From Deltaproteobacteria bacterium Ga0077550 (GTDB taxonomy: Bacteria; Myxococcota_A; Polyangia; Nannocystales; Nannocystaceae), in NCBI GenBank assembly GCA_001464385.1, contig LNFB01000267.1, positions 1-36,854 on the forward strand: a stretch of 36,854 nt of DNA, given 5' to 3'. This document shows positions 1 to 7,179 of this stretch, in pieces (within the stretch, counting starts at the first letter, position 1; the number at the start of each line of letters is the position of its first letter). The notes below the pieces were generated by a model. It did not search any database, was not told the DNA's origin, and saw nothing but the letters and a program-made list of their open reading frames with translations. The position numbers and the translations under genes are program-made.

Positions 1-2
1 TG

Positions 3-791
3 TTCGACGACGATTCGGTGCCCGAGATGGTCGGCAAGGGGCAGGTGACCGCGGTGGCGTTCACGCCCGGCGGCGCGCTGGTGATGCAGAGCCGCGAGCC
101 CGCCCGCCTCATGATCCTCGACGGCGCGCCGTTCGGGTCGGTCACAGTGATCGAGCTCGAGGGCGAGTCGCGCCTCGACACGGGCCACGAGATCTTCCAC
201 CGCGCGACGGAGTCGACGCTGAGCTGCGCGTCGTGTCACCCCGAGGGCGGGGACGACGGCCACGTGTGGACGTTCGAGGGCATCGGCAAGCGGCGCACGC
301 AGGCGCTCGACCTCGGGCTCGCCGACACCGAGCCGTTCCACTGGGACGGCGACATGCAGGACCTCGACATGATCATGGGCGAGGTGCTCGCGCATCGCAT
401 GGGTGGCCACCGGCAGTCGAAGGCGCGGCGCGAGTCGTTCGCGCGCTGGATGTTCGATCAGGAGCGCCCGGTCGCCGATGCCGGCAAGGACGATCCCGCG
501 GAGGTCGCCGACGGCGAGGCGTTGTTCGCCACGTACGGGTGCACGACGTGCCACAGCGGCCCGAAGCTCGGTGGCGCGAACACCGAGACGTTCCGCGGTC
601 AGGACCTGCAGGTGCCGCTCCTGCGTCGGGTGTCGCTGCGACCGCCGTACATGCACGACGGCCGCGCGAAGACCCTCGAGGACGCGGTGCGCGACATGGT
701 CGAGGGCACGGTGGACCCGAAGACGAACGCCCCCCGTACGGCGCCGCAGGCCGACATCGACGCGATGGCGGCGTATCTGCGGACGCTGTGA
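3..791 (+). CDS. C-terminal part of a di-heme c-type cytochrome (CcpA/MauG-like end), 5' end outside window
   Basis: The frame is open to the first base, so the gene starts upstream; 262 residues are visible. Two heme c attachment motifs are present: C75-A-S-C-H79 and C180-T-T-C-H184 (numbered from the codon at base 3). Near the end, residues reading VPLLRRVSLRPPYMHDGRA then KTLEDAV match the C-terminal block common in di-heme cytochrome c peroxidase/MauG-like proteins, where 'PY.HDG.a.TL' precedes the last helix. The first visible residues (VTAVAFTPGGALVM) look like the last blade of a beta-propeller, so the whole protein may be a propeller-cytochrome fusion exported to the periplasm; that is inference. 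It ends 18 nt before the sulfotransferase gene. Electron transfer or peroxidase activity is possible, but the substrate is unknown. Confidence 0.8.
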   Translation, partial: FDDDSVPEMVGKGQVTAVAFTPGGALVMQSREPARLMILDGAPFGSVTVIELEGESRLDTGHEIFHRATESTLSCASCHPEGGDDGHVWTFEGIGKRRTQALDLGLADTEPFHWDGDMQDLDMIMGEVLAHRMGGHRQSKARRESFARWMFDQERPVADAGKDDPAEVADGEALFATYGCTTCHSGPKLGGANTETFRGQDLQVPLLRRVSLRPPYMHDGRAKTLEDAVRDMVEGTVDPKTNAPRTAPQADIDAMAAYLRTL

Positions 792-809
792 GGCGCCTCT
801 GGTCGGGTC

Positions 810-1625
810 ATGATCATCGTCACGGGGACGAAGCGCTCGGGGACCTCGCTGTGGATGCACCTCCTGGTGGCGGCCGGGCTGCCGCATGTCGGCGATCGGT
901 TCCCCGGCGGCTGGGGTGAGCTGCTGCGCGACGCGAACCCGGACGGGTTCTTCGAGTCGGAGCTGGTCGCGGGGATCAACTACCGCACGAACCCGCACCC
1001 GATGACGGGGGCGTACCTGCACCCGGACGCGACGCGGCAGCACGCGGTGAAGGTCTTCATCCCGGGGTTGGTGCGCAGCGACGTGGCGTTCCTCGATCGT
1101 TGCATCGCGACGGTCCGCGACTGGCGATCCTATGTGACGTCGATGCGGCGGATGCAGGGGCTGGCGCGGGCGTCGGGGCTATCGGCGGACGAGCCGTCGG
1201 TGCTGCCCCCGGCGCTGGATTGGTGGTGCCAGAACTACGCGCTCGTGCGGGATCTGGCGATCCGCGGGTATCCGGTGCACGTGCTGTCGTACGACGCGCT
1301 GCTGCGGGATCCGGCGGGCGTGGTGGCGCAGGTGCTGGCGTGGATCGGGGTGGGGGATCCGGAGCGCGCGGCGGCGGTCGTGCGCGCGCCCGCGGTCGCC
1401 CCCGAGGCGCCGCGTCTGCCGGACGCCGAGCTCGCCGATGGGGTTCCCGCGGAGCACCTCGCCGTGTTCGACGCGCTGTTCGAGGCGATCGATCGCGAGC
1501 GACCGCTGGACGCGGCGCTGGTCCAGCGGCTCAATCGGACGAACGAGGCGCTGCGGCCGATGGTGCTCGAGCGCCAGGCGGGCGTGGACGCCGAGACGAT
1601 CGCCGACATCCTCGGCAAGCGGTGA
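810..1625 (+). CDS. Sulfotransferase family protein
   Basis: A 271-residue protein of typical length for PAPS-dependent sulfotransferases, which move a sulfuryl group from PAPS to an alcohol or amine. The N-terminus has the 5'-phosphosulfate-binding loop G6-T-K-R-S-G-T-S-L, directly after the first beta strand (MIIVT). A second motif, R103-D-W-R-S-Y-V-T-S, sits where the 3'-phosphate-binding R-D-x-R-x-x-x-x-S motif is expected. No signal peptide or membrane segment is visible, so it is cytosolic. The start ATG is 18 nt after the cytochrome stop, without an obvious Shine-Dalgarno, so translational coupling or co-transcription with the upstream gene is likely. The acceptor (lipid, sugar or natural product) cannot be told from sequence. 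Confidence 0.8.
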   Translation: MIIVTGTKRSGTSLWMHLLVAAGLPHVGDRFPGGWGELLRDANPDGFFESELVAGINYRTNPHPMTGAYLHPDATRQHAVKVFIPGLVRSDVAFLDRCIATVRDWRSYVTSMRRMQGLARASGLSADEPSVLPPALDWWCQNYALVRDLAIRGYPVHVLSYDALLRDPAGVVAQVLAWIGVGDPERAAAVVRAPAVAPEAPRLPDAELADGVPAEHLAVFDALFEAIDRERPLDAALVQRLNRTNEALRPMVLERQAGVDAETIADILGKR

Positions 1626-1631
1626 TAACCT
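1626..1631 (+). promoter_or_regulatory. -10-like hexamer TAACCT, probable leaderless promoter
   Basis: TAACCT lies 8 nt before the ATG at 1640 and straddles the end of the sulfotransferase gene. Transcription would start at or within a few bases of the start codon. No clear -35 box or Shine-Dalgarno is visible. It supports 1640 as the real start of the next gene. Confidence 0.45.
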
Positions 1632-1639
1632 GGGCCGTG

Positions 1640-2752
1640 ATGGCCGGTGAGATCCCCGAGGTGTTGCATCTGCGGCTGCGCGAGCGAGCGGTGGTCGACG
1701 ACCCGCCCGACGTGGCCGCGTTCGCCCGACGGACGTCGCCGGCGGCGCTGCGCGAGGCCGCGATCGCGGTGATGCCCGGCGCGCGGGCGCTGGACCCTGC
1801 GGCGCCGCTGTTGATCTTCGTGCAGCCGGCGAGCTTCGGGATCCCGGCGCCGTTGGGGGCATTCGTCTCGCCGGAATTCGTCTCACCCGAGTTCGTCTCG
1901 CCGGATCTGGCGAGCTGGAGCTTTCGGCCGACGGCGTTCGGATACCTCGCGTCGGTGCCGCGGGCGACGGCGACGGCGACGGCGACGGGGCGAGCGCGGG
2001 CGGCCTGGGTGATCGCGGCGTGCCTGCCATTGGTGCTGGGGACCGAGGCGACGGTCCATGCCGCGCCGTCGGTGCAGCGACCGGCGACGGTATCGGGACC
2101 GCCGGCGCTGCCGGAGGCGCCGGCGGTGGAGGCGGGCGCGGAGGACCCTGTGGATCCGACGGCGGCGCCCGAGGGCGGCGATGCGCCCGATGCCGCGACG
2201 CGGGAGTTCGCGCCCGTCGAGAACCCCCAGGCGGTGGCCGAGCCGGCGCCGCTGGGGAGCTCGGCGATCGTGGACGCGGCGTGGGAGGGCGTCGACGGGT
2301 TCGACGTCATGCTGCAGCTGAAGGGCGGCCGGAAGATGCGCGGCCGCGTGGGCGCGGTGCAGCCGGACACGTTCACGCTGATCGAGGCCGGCACCGGGGC
2401 GGTGCTGGTGCTGCCGAAGAGCGGGGTGTCGTCGTTGTCGGTGGTGATGCCGCCGCCGCTGCCGGGGAAGACGGGCATCGGGGCCCTGGTGACGGGCGGG
2501 ATCCTGACCGGCGTGGGGACGCCGGTGTTCGTGTCGGGCGTCGCCATGGCGGCGATCTGCCCATCGTGCACATACATCCATCTGCCGCTGTTGATCCTCG
2601 GCGGCGGAATGCTCGGCGCCGGGATTCCGCTGCTGGTGCGCGGTGCGAAGAATCGGGAGAAGTATCGGAGGATCCTGCAGGAGCACCGGGTGGGTACGGC
2701 GGTGTCGCGGGTGCCGGGGGGATGGAGTGGGGGGGTGCGGTTCCGGTTCTAA
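1640..2752 (+). CDS. Three-TM envelope protein with an Sm-like beta segment; function unknown
   Basis: Not recognised as a named family; 370 residues. About 105 N-terminal residues look soluble and contain a three-copy FVSPE/D repeat (residues 75-89). A hydrophobic stretch follows (about 117-133, AAWVIAACLPLVLG) and an Ala/Pro/Glu-rich linker. A small beta-rich segment near residues 215-262 (KGGRKMRGRVGAVQPDTFTL...) resembles an Sm/LSM-type barrel. Two further TM helices lie near 280-305 and 313-335, before a basic tail. The ATG at 1640 is supported by TAACCT 8 nt upstream. An in-frame GTG at 1955 would instead give a 265-residue protein opening with a classical signal peptide. Both reading options end identically. 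It follows the sulfotransferase stop by 14 nt. Confidence 0.6.
   Translation: MAGEIPEVLHLRLRERAVVDDPPDVAAFARRTSPAALREAAIAVMPGARALDPAAPLLIFVQPASFGIPAPLGAFVSPEFVSPEFVSPDLASWSFRPTAFGYLASVPRATATATATGRARAAWVIAACLPLVLGTEATVHAAPSVQRPATVSGPPALPEAPAVEAGAEDPVDPTAAPEGGDAPDAATREFAPVENPQAVAEPAPLGSSAIVDAAWEGVDGFDVMLQLKGGRKMRGRVGAVQPDTFTLIEAGTGAVLVLPKSGVSSLSVVMPPPLPGKTGIGALVTGGILTGVGTPVFVSGVAMAAICPSCTYIHLPLLILGGGMLGAGIPLLVRGAKNREKYRRILQEHRVGTAVSRVPGGWSGGVRFRF
1862..1906 (+). repeat. Three tandem 15-bp units encoding FVSPE/FVSPE/FVSPD
   Basis: Units at 1862-1876, 1877-1891 and 1892-1906 differ at only a few positions, mostly wobble bases. They lie inside the three-TM protein gene and keep the frame, so copy-number change would lengthen the protein without breaking it. 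Confidence 0.8.
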
Positions 2753-2821
2753 AGTGGGGAGGGGCGCCGTCGGGACGGACGCCGTCGCTGATTCTGAACG
2801 TTGGACGGATCGGAACAGAAC

Positions 2822-3124
2822 ATGGGTTGGGCCACAGGTTACATGGCGAAACTCCGCGAAGGAGAGACCGTCGCGTTTCGCCCCCGCGGGAACTCGATGT
2901 CGCCTCGGATCGAGTCCGGTCAGTTGTGCACCGTGGAGCCGATTGACTGCTCGGCGCTCGAGGTTGGCGATGTCGTGCTGTGCAAGGTCAAGGGCGCGGA
3001 ATACCTCCACATCGTCAAGGCGATTCAAGGCGAGCGATTCCAGATCGGAAACAACCGCGGCTTCATCAACGGTTGGATCGGCGCGAACGCGATCTTCGGC
3101 CGTCTCGTCAGCGTGCAACCGTGA
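2822..3124 (+). CDS. Stand-alone S24/S26 (LexA-fold) domain protein
   Basis: A 100-residue protein consisting only of a LexA/signal-peptidase-type domain. The catalytic dyad positions are occupied: Ser25 in RPRGNSMSP and Lys66 in YLHIVKAI, 41 residues apart, as in S24 peptidases. The G-D pair before VVLCKV and the IGNNRG...NGW block are also present. There is no DNA-binding HTH, so it is not LexA itself, and no membrane segment, so it is not a leader peptidase. I chose ATG 2822 because MGWATGY...KL..GETV.FRPRG recalls the start of this small family; TTG 2801 and ATG 2843 are in-frame alternatives. Substrate, or mere self-cleavage, is unknown. It lies alone between a plus gene and a convergent minus gene. 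Confidence 0.75.
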   Translation: MGWATGYMAKLREGETVAFRPRGNSMSPRIESGQLCTVEPIDCSALEVGDVVLCKVKGAEYLHIVKAIQGERFQIGNNRGFINGWIGANAIFGRLVSVQP

Positions 3125-3169
3125 AAGCTCCGCGCTGAGACACCGACCATGGCCGCGATCGACCCGCCG

Positions 3170-3904
3170 TCACGGCGCCGGCGGAGGCTCTTCCGCGTCC
3201 ACCATCACCATCGGATCCTTCGCCGGGTCCAATCCCCCATCGATCATCTGCTGTCGGATTTCCTCCACGCGCTCCGCTGGGATCCATCCCTCGCCGGCGA
3301 CCTCGTCGAGCAGGCCATGCATCAGCACCGCGTCGCGTTCGAAGTTCGCCTCCGCATCGCCGAGGTCGAGCGCATACATCCCCTCCATCAGGCACTCCGT
3401 CAGCGCGTCGACGTGTTCGGCCGGGCCGGAGACGTCGAGGCTCTCGACGACGGTGCCGATGTCGGGCGCGCCGATCAGTCGCGCTTGGATGCGCACCGAC
3501 GTGGGCTTGCCCTCCATGAGCTCCTCGCAGCCCTGCGTCAGCGTCGTCGTCTCGTCGATGAACGTGGAGAACACCGCGTCGTTCGGGGCCTCGCGCGCGT
3601 CCGTCGAGCACTCGGCCTCCGCACAATCCCGCGACGACGGGGACGCGGATCCGCGCGCCTCGTCACGCACCCGCGGGGCAGGGGCGGGCCGGATCCGTGT
3701 GCGTCGTTCCTCCCAGTCCGCGCGCGTGATTCGACGGGTCTCCATATCCCTCGCACGCGAGGGCGCGGCCGTCTGGGGGCGCTCGCCTGCGGCGACGGCC
3801 CGATCCGTCACCGTGGTCGACGGCGGCTTCCGTAGGGCGAGCCACGCCCCGATGATCACCGCGAGTGCGACGAGGACGAGGATGATCTTTCGGCGGACTT
3901 CCAT
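3170..3904 (-). CDS. N-terminally membrane-anchored protein, weakly AgmX/PglI-C-terminus-like
   Basis: A 244-residue protein. A basic start (MEVRRK) leads into one TM helix (about 6-22, IILVLVALAVIIGAWLAL), then an Arg/Pro-rich linker and an acidic periplasmic domain. The pattern LTQGCEELM...VRIQARLIGAPDIGTVVESLDV...LTECLMEGMYAL resembles the C-terminal domains of myxobacterial AgmX/PglI-type proteins, with a Cys, a central beta pair and an 'ECl..al' helix. The resemblance is weak and the function is unknown. GTG 3937 would add 11 basic residues; ATG 3904 gives a cleaner N-terminus. Four cysteines (two in CAEAEC) could pair in the periplasm. The tail ends in EEPPPAP. No clear promoter or Shine-Dalgarno was seen. 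Confidence 0.65.
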   Translation of the reverse strand: MEVRRKIILVLVALAVIIGAWLALRKPPSTTVTDRAVAAGERPQTAAPSRARDMETRRITRADWEERRTRIRPAPAPRVRDEARGSASPSSRDCAEAECSTDAREAPNDAVFSTFIDETTTLTQGCEELMEGKPTSVRIQARLIGAPDIGTVVESLDVSGPAEHVDALTECLMEGMYALDLGDAEANFERDAVLMHGLLDEVAGEGWIPAERVEEIRQQMIDGGLDPAKDPMVMVDAEEPPPAP

Positions 3905-4035
3905 GCGCGTGCAGCCCCGCGCTCGGCACTGTGGCACGGGTGTGCGGGCGATCTGACGTGCGCCCTGATTGCATCGACGTCGGAATCACCGCAGCGCCGC
4001 AACTCGGTGCGGCGAGGCATTCGAGAGACGCCGCC

Positions 4036-4632
4036 TCAGTTCGGCTGGATCCCCGCCGCGCGCACCTCGGCCTTCTCCTCCGCCTTCGGTGCCGCGGACT
4101 TCGCCTCCGCCGGGGTCGGCTTGCCGTCGGGCGGTGCGCCGTAGTGGGTCATGCAGGCGACGTCGAGCTCGTTGCGGGACTCGACGGCGAACTCGGTGAC
4201 CGCGGCGTTCTCGTAGGCCTTGGCCAGGCACGCGCCGTACTCGATCTTGCCGACCTCGGTGCAGTGCTCGACGACCTTCCGCGTATCGGGCTCCTTCACG
4301 GCGTCCCACCGGCCGAGCGCGTCGCCGGTGACGCGCTTGCGCATGAAGGCGTCGAGGGCCGCGGCGGCCGCGTTGCATGCGGCGGGGAGATCGGCGGGCA
4401 GCGCCGCGTCGACCTTGGTCAGCGCGTCGAGCTGCTCGCGGTGCGCGGCCTGGGCCTTCGCGTCGGCCTTGGCCTTCAGCTGCTTCATGCCGTCGGCGCT
4501 GGCCTGCTTGTCGCCGCCGCCGAGCTTGCTGTTGTCGAGCGCCTTGGCCATCTCGCCGGAGCGGTCCTTGGCTTCGCCGCAGGCGGCGGCACACAGGCAG
4601 GCGAACACGAAGGACCGGGCGAGCGAAGGCAT
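4036..4632 (-). CDS. Small putative lipoprotein, Lys/Ala/Glu-rich, function unknown
   Basis: A 198-residue protein. The start MPSLARSFVFACLCAAACGE has a short hydrophobic run ending in a plausible lipobox (AAAC), so export and lipid anchoring are likely. The middle is helical and charged (MKQLKAKADAKAQAAHREQL), followed by a segment with four spaced cysteines (CNAAAA, HCTEV, ACLAKAY, ACMTHY) that could form two disulfides. The C-terminus is a Lys/Ala/Glu/Pro tail. ATG 4632 is well supported: CGAGGAG ends 7 nt upstream and a TATCCT -10-like box sits just before it. It follows the DPBB lipoprotein on the same strand, with a 166-nt gap that includes this promoter. No family recognised. Confidence 0.75.
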   Translation of the reverse strand: MPSLARSFVFACLCAAACGEAKDRSGEMAKALDNSKLGGGDKQASADGMKQLKAKADAKAQAAHREQLDALTKVDAALPADLPAACNAAAAALDAFMRKRVTGDALGRWDAVKEPDTRKVVEHCTEVGKIEYGACLAKAYENAAVTEFAVESRNELDVACMTHYGAPPDGKPTPAEAKSAAPKAEEKAEVRAAGIQPN

Positions 4633-4639
4633 GGGCAGA

Positions 4640-4659
4640 CTCCTCGGCGCGGCAGGATA
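4640..4659 (-). promoter_or_regulatory. -10-like TATCCT plus Shine-Dalgarno AGGAG for the 4632 gene
   Basis: Read on the minus strand, TATCCT (4659-4654) is followed by a short leader carrying AGGAG (4644-4640), 7 nt from the ATG. This is a leadered, SD-type arrangement, unlike the leaderless pattern at neighbouring genes. Confidence 0.5.
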
Positions 4660-4798
4660 GCGGGGTCGCCAGCGCGACGCGATGGCGCGCGCCGCCGTCG
4701 TCACGCGGTCGCCGACACGTGCGCGGCGGCGGTGCTCCGCGCGGGGCGCCGACGATCGGTCGGCGGGGCGGTCGGCCGCGCTCGGGCCGCGCCCCTCG

Positions 4799-5599
4799 TC
4801 ACCCCGGCCCCAGCGGCGTCCCCTCGTCCACCGCCTCCACCACCACCGTCGCGTGGTCGCAGCCCCCGTGCTCCTCCCCGTCGAACAGGAACACCATCGC
4901 GTCGTGCGACATGTCGAGCACCGGCGTCTCGCAGTCCATCTCGACGCCGCAGTTCGGGCCACGATCCAGCGTCGCGAGCACGACGCTGTTGCCGTTGTCG
5001 CAGTTCGTCACGCGGATGCGGCCACCGCAGCCGTAGCGATCGGCGTCCGCGGCGAACCAGCGTAGCTCGGCCTCGCACTCGGGGCCCGACGCGCCCGCGT
5101 CGCAGAGGCCCTGCGGCCCGCAGGCGAACTCGCAGTTGTCGCTGGCGTCCTGCACGATGGAGCCGTCGTCGGCGTAGTAGCAGCCGAACCAGCTGGTGGA
5201 GAACAGGCCGTTGGCGGGGATCTCGGTGCTGGTGTTGCCGCTCGGGCCGTCGCACGACGCGGGCGGGATCAGCTCGGCACCGACGACGCCGTCGCAGACG
5301 CTCGCGCCGCCGGACGACTCGGTGCCCACGGCCCCCGTCGACGTGTCGATGTCGGGGCCCGTCGACGCGGTCGGATCGGCGGTCCCGACACTCGACGCAT
5401 CCGATCCCGCGCTGCCCGTCGACCCCGCGGCGCTCGAGCTCGAGCCGACGTCGCCCTGGCTCGCGTCGCCCGTGCTGGGATCGACGGTCGCCACCGAGGT
5501 GTACGCGGTCCCGCTCTGGCGGGCGTCGTCGTCCGATCCGCAGCCGCACGCGAGGACGAGGACGACACGCAGCGGGGCCCGGACGCTCGGCGGCAACAT
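4799..5599 (-). CDS. Double-psi beta-barrel (RlpA/expansin-like) lipoprotein, Cys-rich
   Basis: A 266-residue secreted lipoprotein. The signal RVVLVLAC has its lipobox Cys at 18, followed by a Ser/Thr/Gly/Asp linker to about residue 100. From about 130 the fold pattern is double-psi beta-barrel: FSTSWFGCYYADDG, then YGCGGRIRVTNCDNGNSVVL, LDRGPNC (Asp212) and VLDMSHDA (Asp229). The two Asp-containing blocks match the 'vNDRGPf' and 'iDLS..A' signatures of RlpA and expansins, which act on peptidoglycan or cell-wall glycans. At least ten cysteines in the domain suggest several disulfides, as in eukaryotic expansins and barwins rather than in RlpA. No SPOR domain is present. Likely role: wall loosening or prey-wall binding outside the cell (inference). 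A TAGCCT hexamer 7 nt upstream supports this start. Confidence 0.75.
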   Translation of the reverse strand: MLPPSVRAPLRVVLVLACGCGSDDDARQSGTAYTSVATVDPSTGDASQGDVGSSSSAAGSTGSAGSDASSVGTADPTASTGPDIDTSTGAVGTESSGGASVCDGVVGAELIPPASCDGPSGNTSTEIPANGLFSTSWFGCYYADDGSIVQDASDNCEFACGPQGLCDAGASGPECEAELRWFAADADRYGCGGRIRVTNCDNGNSVVLATLDRGPNCGVEMDCETPVLDMSHDAMVFLFDGEEHGGCDHATVVVEAVDEGTPLGPG

Positions 5600-5606
5600 G
5601 GCACCC

Positions 5607-5612
5607 AGGCTA
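5607..5612 (-). promoter_or_regulatory. -10-like TAGCCT, probable leaderless promoter
   Basis: On the minus strand TAGCCT is followed by 7 nt and the ATG at 5599. No Shine-Dalgarno is visible between them. The context TAGCCTGGG closely resembles TAACCTGGG before the 1640 gene. Confidence 0.45.
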
Positions 5613-5671
5613 ACGGCCGATCGCCCCGCTCGGCATCCGCCGCGCCGGCGGCCTACGTAGATCCTCCCCGT

Positions 5672-5733
5672 TCGCCCCGCCCTTGGTGCGCCTCTCCGGA
5701 GCGCGCCACTCCCCGCTCGCCCCGCCGTTGGTG
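5672..5733 (+). repeat. Pair of 17-bp direct repeats upstream of the FHA gene
   Basis: TCGCCCCGCCCTTGGTG at 5672-5688 recurs as TCGCCCCGCCGTTGGTG at 5717-5733, with one mismatch and a 45-bp period. The second copy ends just before the FHA start codon. It may be a leftover duplication or a tandem regulator site. Confidence 0.6.
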
Positions 5734-5734
5734 T

Positions 5735-6583
5735 ATGCCCAAGGGAGTGCCCGACGCGCTCGACGACGACGAGGACGATGCCGACGACGTGCCCGTGCGG
5801 GCGCCCGCCGTGCCCGAGCTGGACTTCGACGTCGACGCCCTCGCGGCGGCGCTGCAGACCCCGGCGCCACGGGACGACCTCGGCGAGCACGACGACCTCG
5901 GCGAGGGCGAGGACCTCGGCGACGACATCGAGGAGCTCGACGAGCTGCTCGAGATCCCCGAGGAGCCCACGCACCCGCGGCGGCTCTACCTCGTCGTCGA
6001 TGGTCGCGTGCACGCGGTGAGGACCGAGCGCTTCGTCATCGGTCGCGTCTCGAGCCAGTGCGATCTCGCGATCATCGACGCGAACATCTCGCGGCAGCAC
6101 TGCGCGATCGAGCGCCGCGACGGGCTGTTCTTCGTCGTCGATCTCGGCAGCACCAACGGCATCGTCGTCGACGGCGTCCGCGTCGACGATCACCCGATCG
6201 CCGATGGCGACGTCCTCGTGCTCTCCGGCCACCGCGTCGAGTGCAGCTTCGAGCTGCCTGAGCTCGAGCCCATCGCGCCGCCCGACGAGGTCGCCGCGCC
6301 GGCGTCCGTCGCCGGCGCCGTGACCGGTCGGCTCGCCGCGGTGCCGATCGTCCGCGCGCCCCAGACCCAGCCCGAGCCCGAGCCCGAACCCGAGCTCCCA
6401 CCGCCGGAGCCCGAGACCTTCGAGGAGCGCGTCGAGCTGCGGCTCGCCAGCATGGCCGCCGATCTCGCCTCGCTCACGTCCGCGGTGCAGCGCCTCGTCG
6501 AGCAGGTCGAGGCGCTGAAGGGCGTCGATGCCCTGGCGAAGGTGATCCAGCGCCGGCTCGAGCAGTCGAAGCGCGGCGGGTGA
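5735..6583 (+). CDS. FHA domain protein with acidic N-terminus and C-terminal coiled coil
   Basis: A 282-residue cytosolic protein. Residues 1-78 are acidic and include three DDLGE-type repeats. A forkhead-associated domain follows (about 83-172) with the full phosphothreonine-binding set: Gly103-Arg104, Ser119-Arg120-x-His122 and Gly138-Ser-Thr-Asn141-Gly. A Pro/Glu-rich linker (PEPEPEPE) leads to a C-terminal helix (about 225-282) with heptad-like Leu/Val spacing, likely a coiled coil for self-association. FHA proteins read Ser/Thr kinase output, which myxobacteria have in quantity; no kinase is in this window. It is 7 nt from the GNAT gene downstream, so they are probably co-transcribed. 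The start ATG lacks a Shine-Dalgarno. Confidence 0.88.
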   Translation: MPKGVPDALDDDEDDADDVPVRAPAVPELDFDVDALAAALQTPAPRDDLGEHDDLGEGEDLGDDIEELDELLEIPEEPTHPRRLYLVVDGRVHAVRTERFVIGRVSSQCDLAIIDANISRQHCAIERRDGLFFVVDLGSTNGIVVDGVRVDDHPIADGDVLVLSGHRVECSFELPELEPIAPPDEVAAPASVAGAVTGRLAAVPIVRAPQTQPEPEPEPELPPPEPETFEERVELRLASMAADLASLTSAVQRLVEQVEALKGVDALAKVIQRRLEQSKRGG

Positions 6584-6590
6584 TCCGGCC

Positions 6591-7115
6591 ATGCTCGAGA
6601 TCCGCGCCGTCGATCGCACCGACGACCACGCCGCGGTCGGATCGATCGACACCGCGTTCGAGACCTCGACGATCTACGCGCTCGTCGCCGCAGCGACGCG
6701 GCTCGACCTCGTCCCCCAGACGCTCGTGACGCCGCGGACCAAGCGCTACCCGATCGCCGAGGTGTTCGCGCCGTGGTCGTCCTGGGAGCGCGGCTGGATC
6801 GCGGAGGACGGCGGGGTGTGCGGCTTCGCGGGCGTCGAGTACGAGGCGTGGCACCGACGCCTCGTGCTCTGGCACCTCTACGTCGATCGGGCGCGGCGCC
6901 GCGAGGGCATCGGCCGCGCCCTGCTGCAGCGCGTCGAGGACCACGGCCGCACCTGCGGTGCGACGCGGGTGTGGCTCGAGACCAGCACCGTCAACGTGCC
7001 CGGCATCGCCGCCTACGCGCGGCTCGGCTACACCCTGTGCGGCGTCGATGCGCACTACTACGAGGGCACACCGGTCGCCGACGAGGCCGCGGTGTACCTG
7101 AGCAAGCCGCTGTAG
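6591..7115 (+). CDS. GNAT-family N-acetyltransferase (streptothricin acetyltransferase-like)
   Basis: A 174-residue single GNAT domain. Motif A is clear: LWHLYVDRARRREGIGRALL, with the acetyl-CoA pyrophosphate-binding R103-x-x-G106-x-G108. Motif B, VNVPGIAAYARLGYTLCGVD, and the tail YYEGT...EAAVYLSKPL recall streptothricin acetyltransferases and their many unassigned relatives ('N.NVPAI..Y...GF.LCG.D...YDGT'). It therefore probably acetylates a small amine, but resistance to a specific antibiotic is not shown. It starts 7 nt after the FHA stop and is likely its operon partner. Confidence 0.85.
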   Translation: MLEIRAVDRTDDHAAVGSIDTAFETSTIYALVAAATRLDLVPQTLVTPRTKRYPIAEVFAPWSSWERGWIAEDGGVCGFAGVEYEAWHRRLVLWHLYVDRARRREGIGRALLQRVEDHGRTCGATRVWLETSTVNVPGIAAYARLGYTLCGVDAHYYEGTPVADEAAVYLSKPL

Positions 7116-7167
7116 CGGCCCGGACCGCGCGGCGCCCGTCGGCGTGGCCCCGGCCCTGCGTTCGCGC

Positions 7168-7173
7168 TACCGT
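7168..7173 (+). promoter_or_regulatory. -10-like TACCGT, probable leaderless promoter
   Basis: TACCGT is followed by six bases (GGAGGC) and the ATG at 7180. The GGAGG is too close to the ATG to act as a Shine-Dalgarno, and a transcript from this -10 would begin about at the ATG. Confidence 0.5.
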
Positions 7174-7179
7174 GGAGGC

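Noticed and set aside
3932..3946. TGGCACGGGTGTGCG, similar to a sigma-54 -24/-12 promoter
   Set aside because: The GG-to-GC spacing is one base short, and no plus-strand gene lies downstream.
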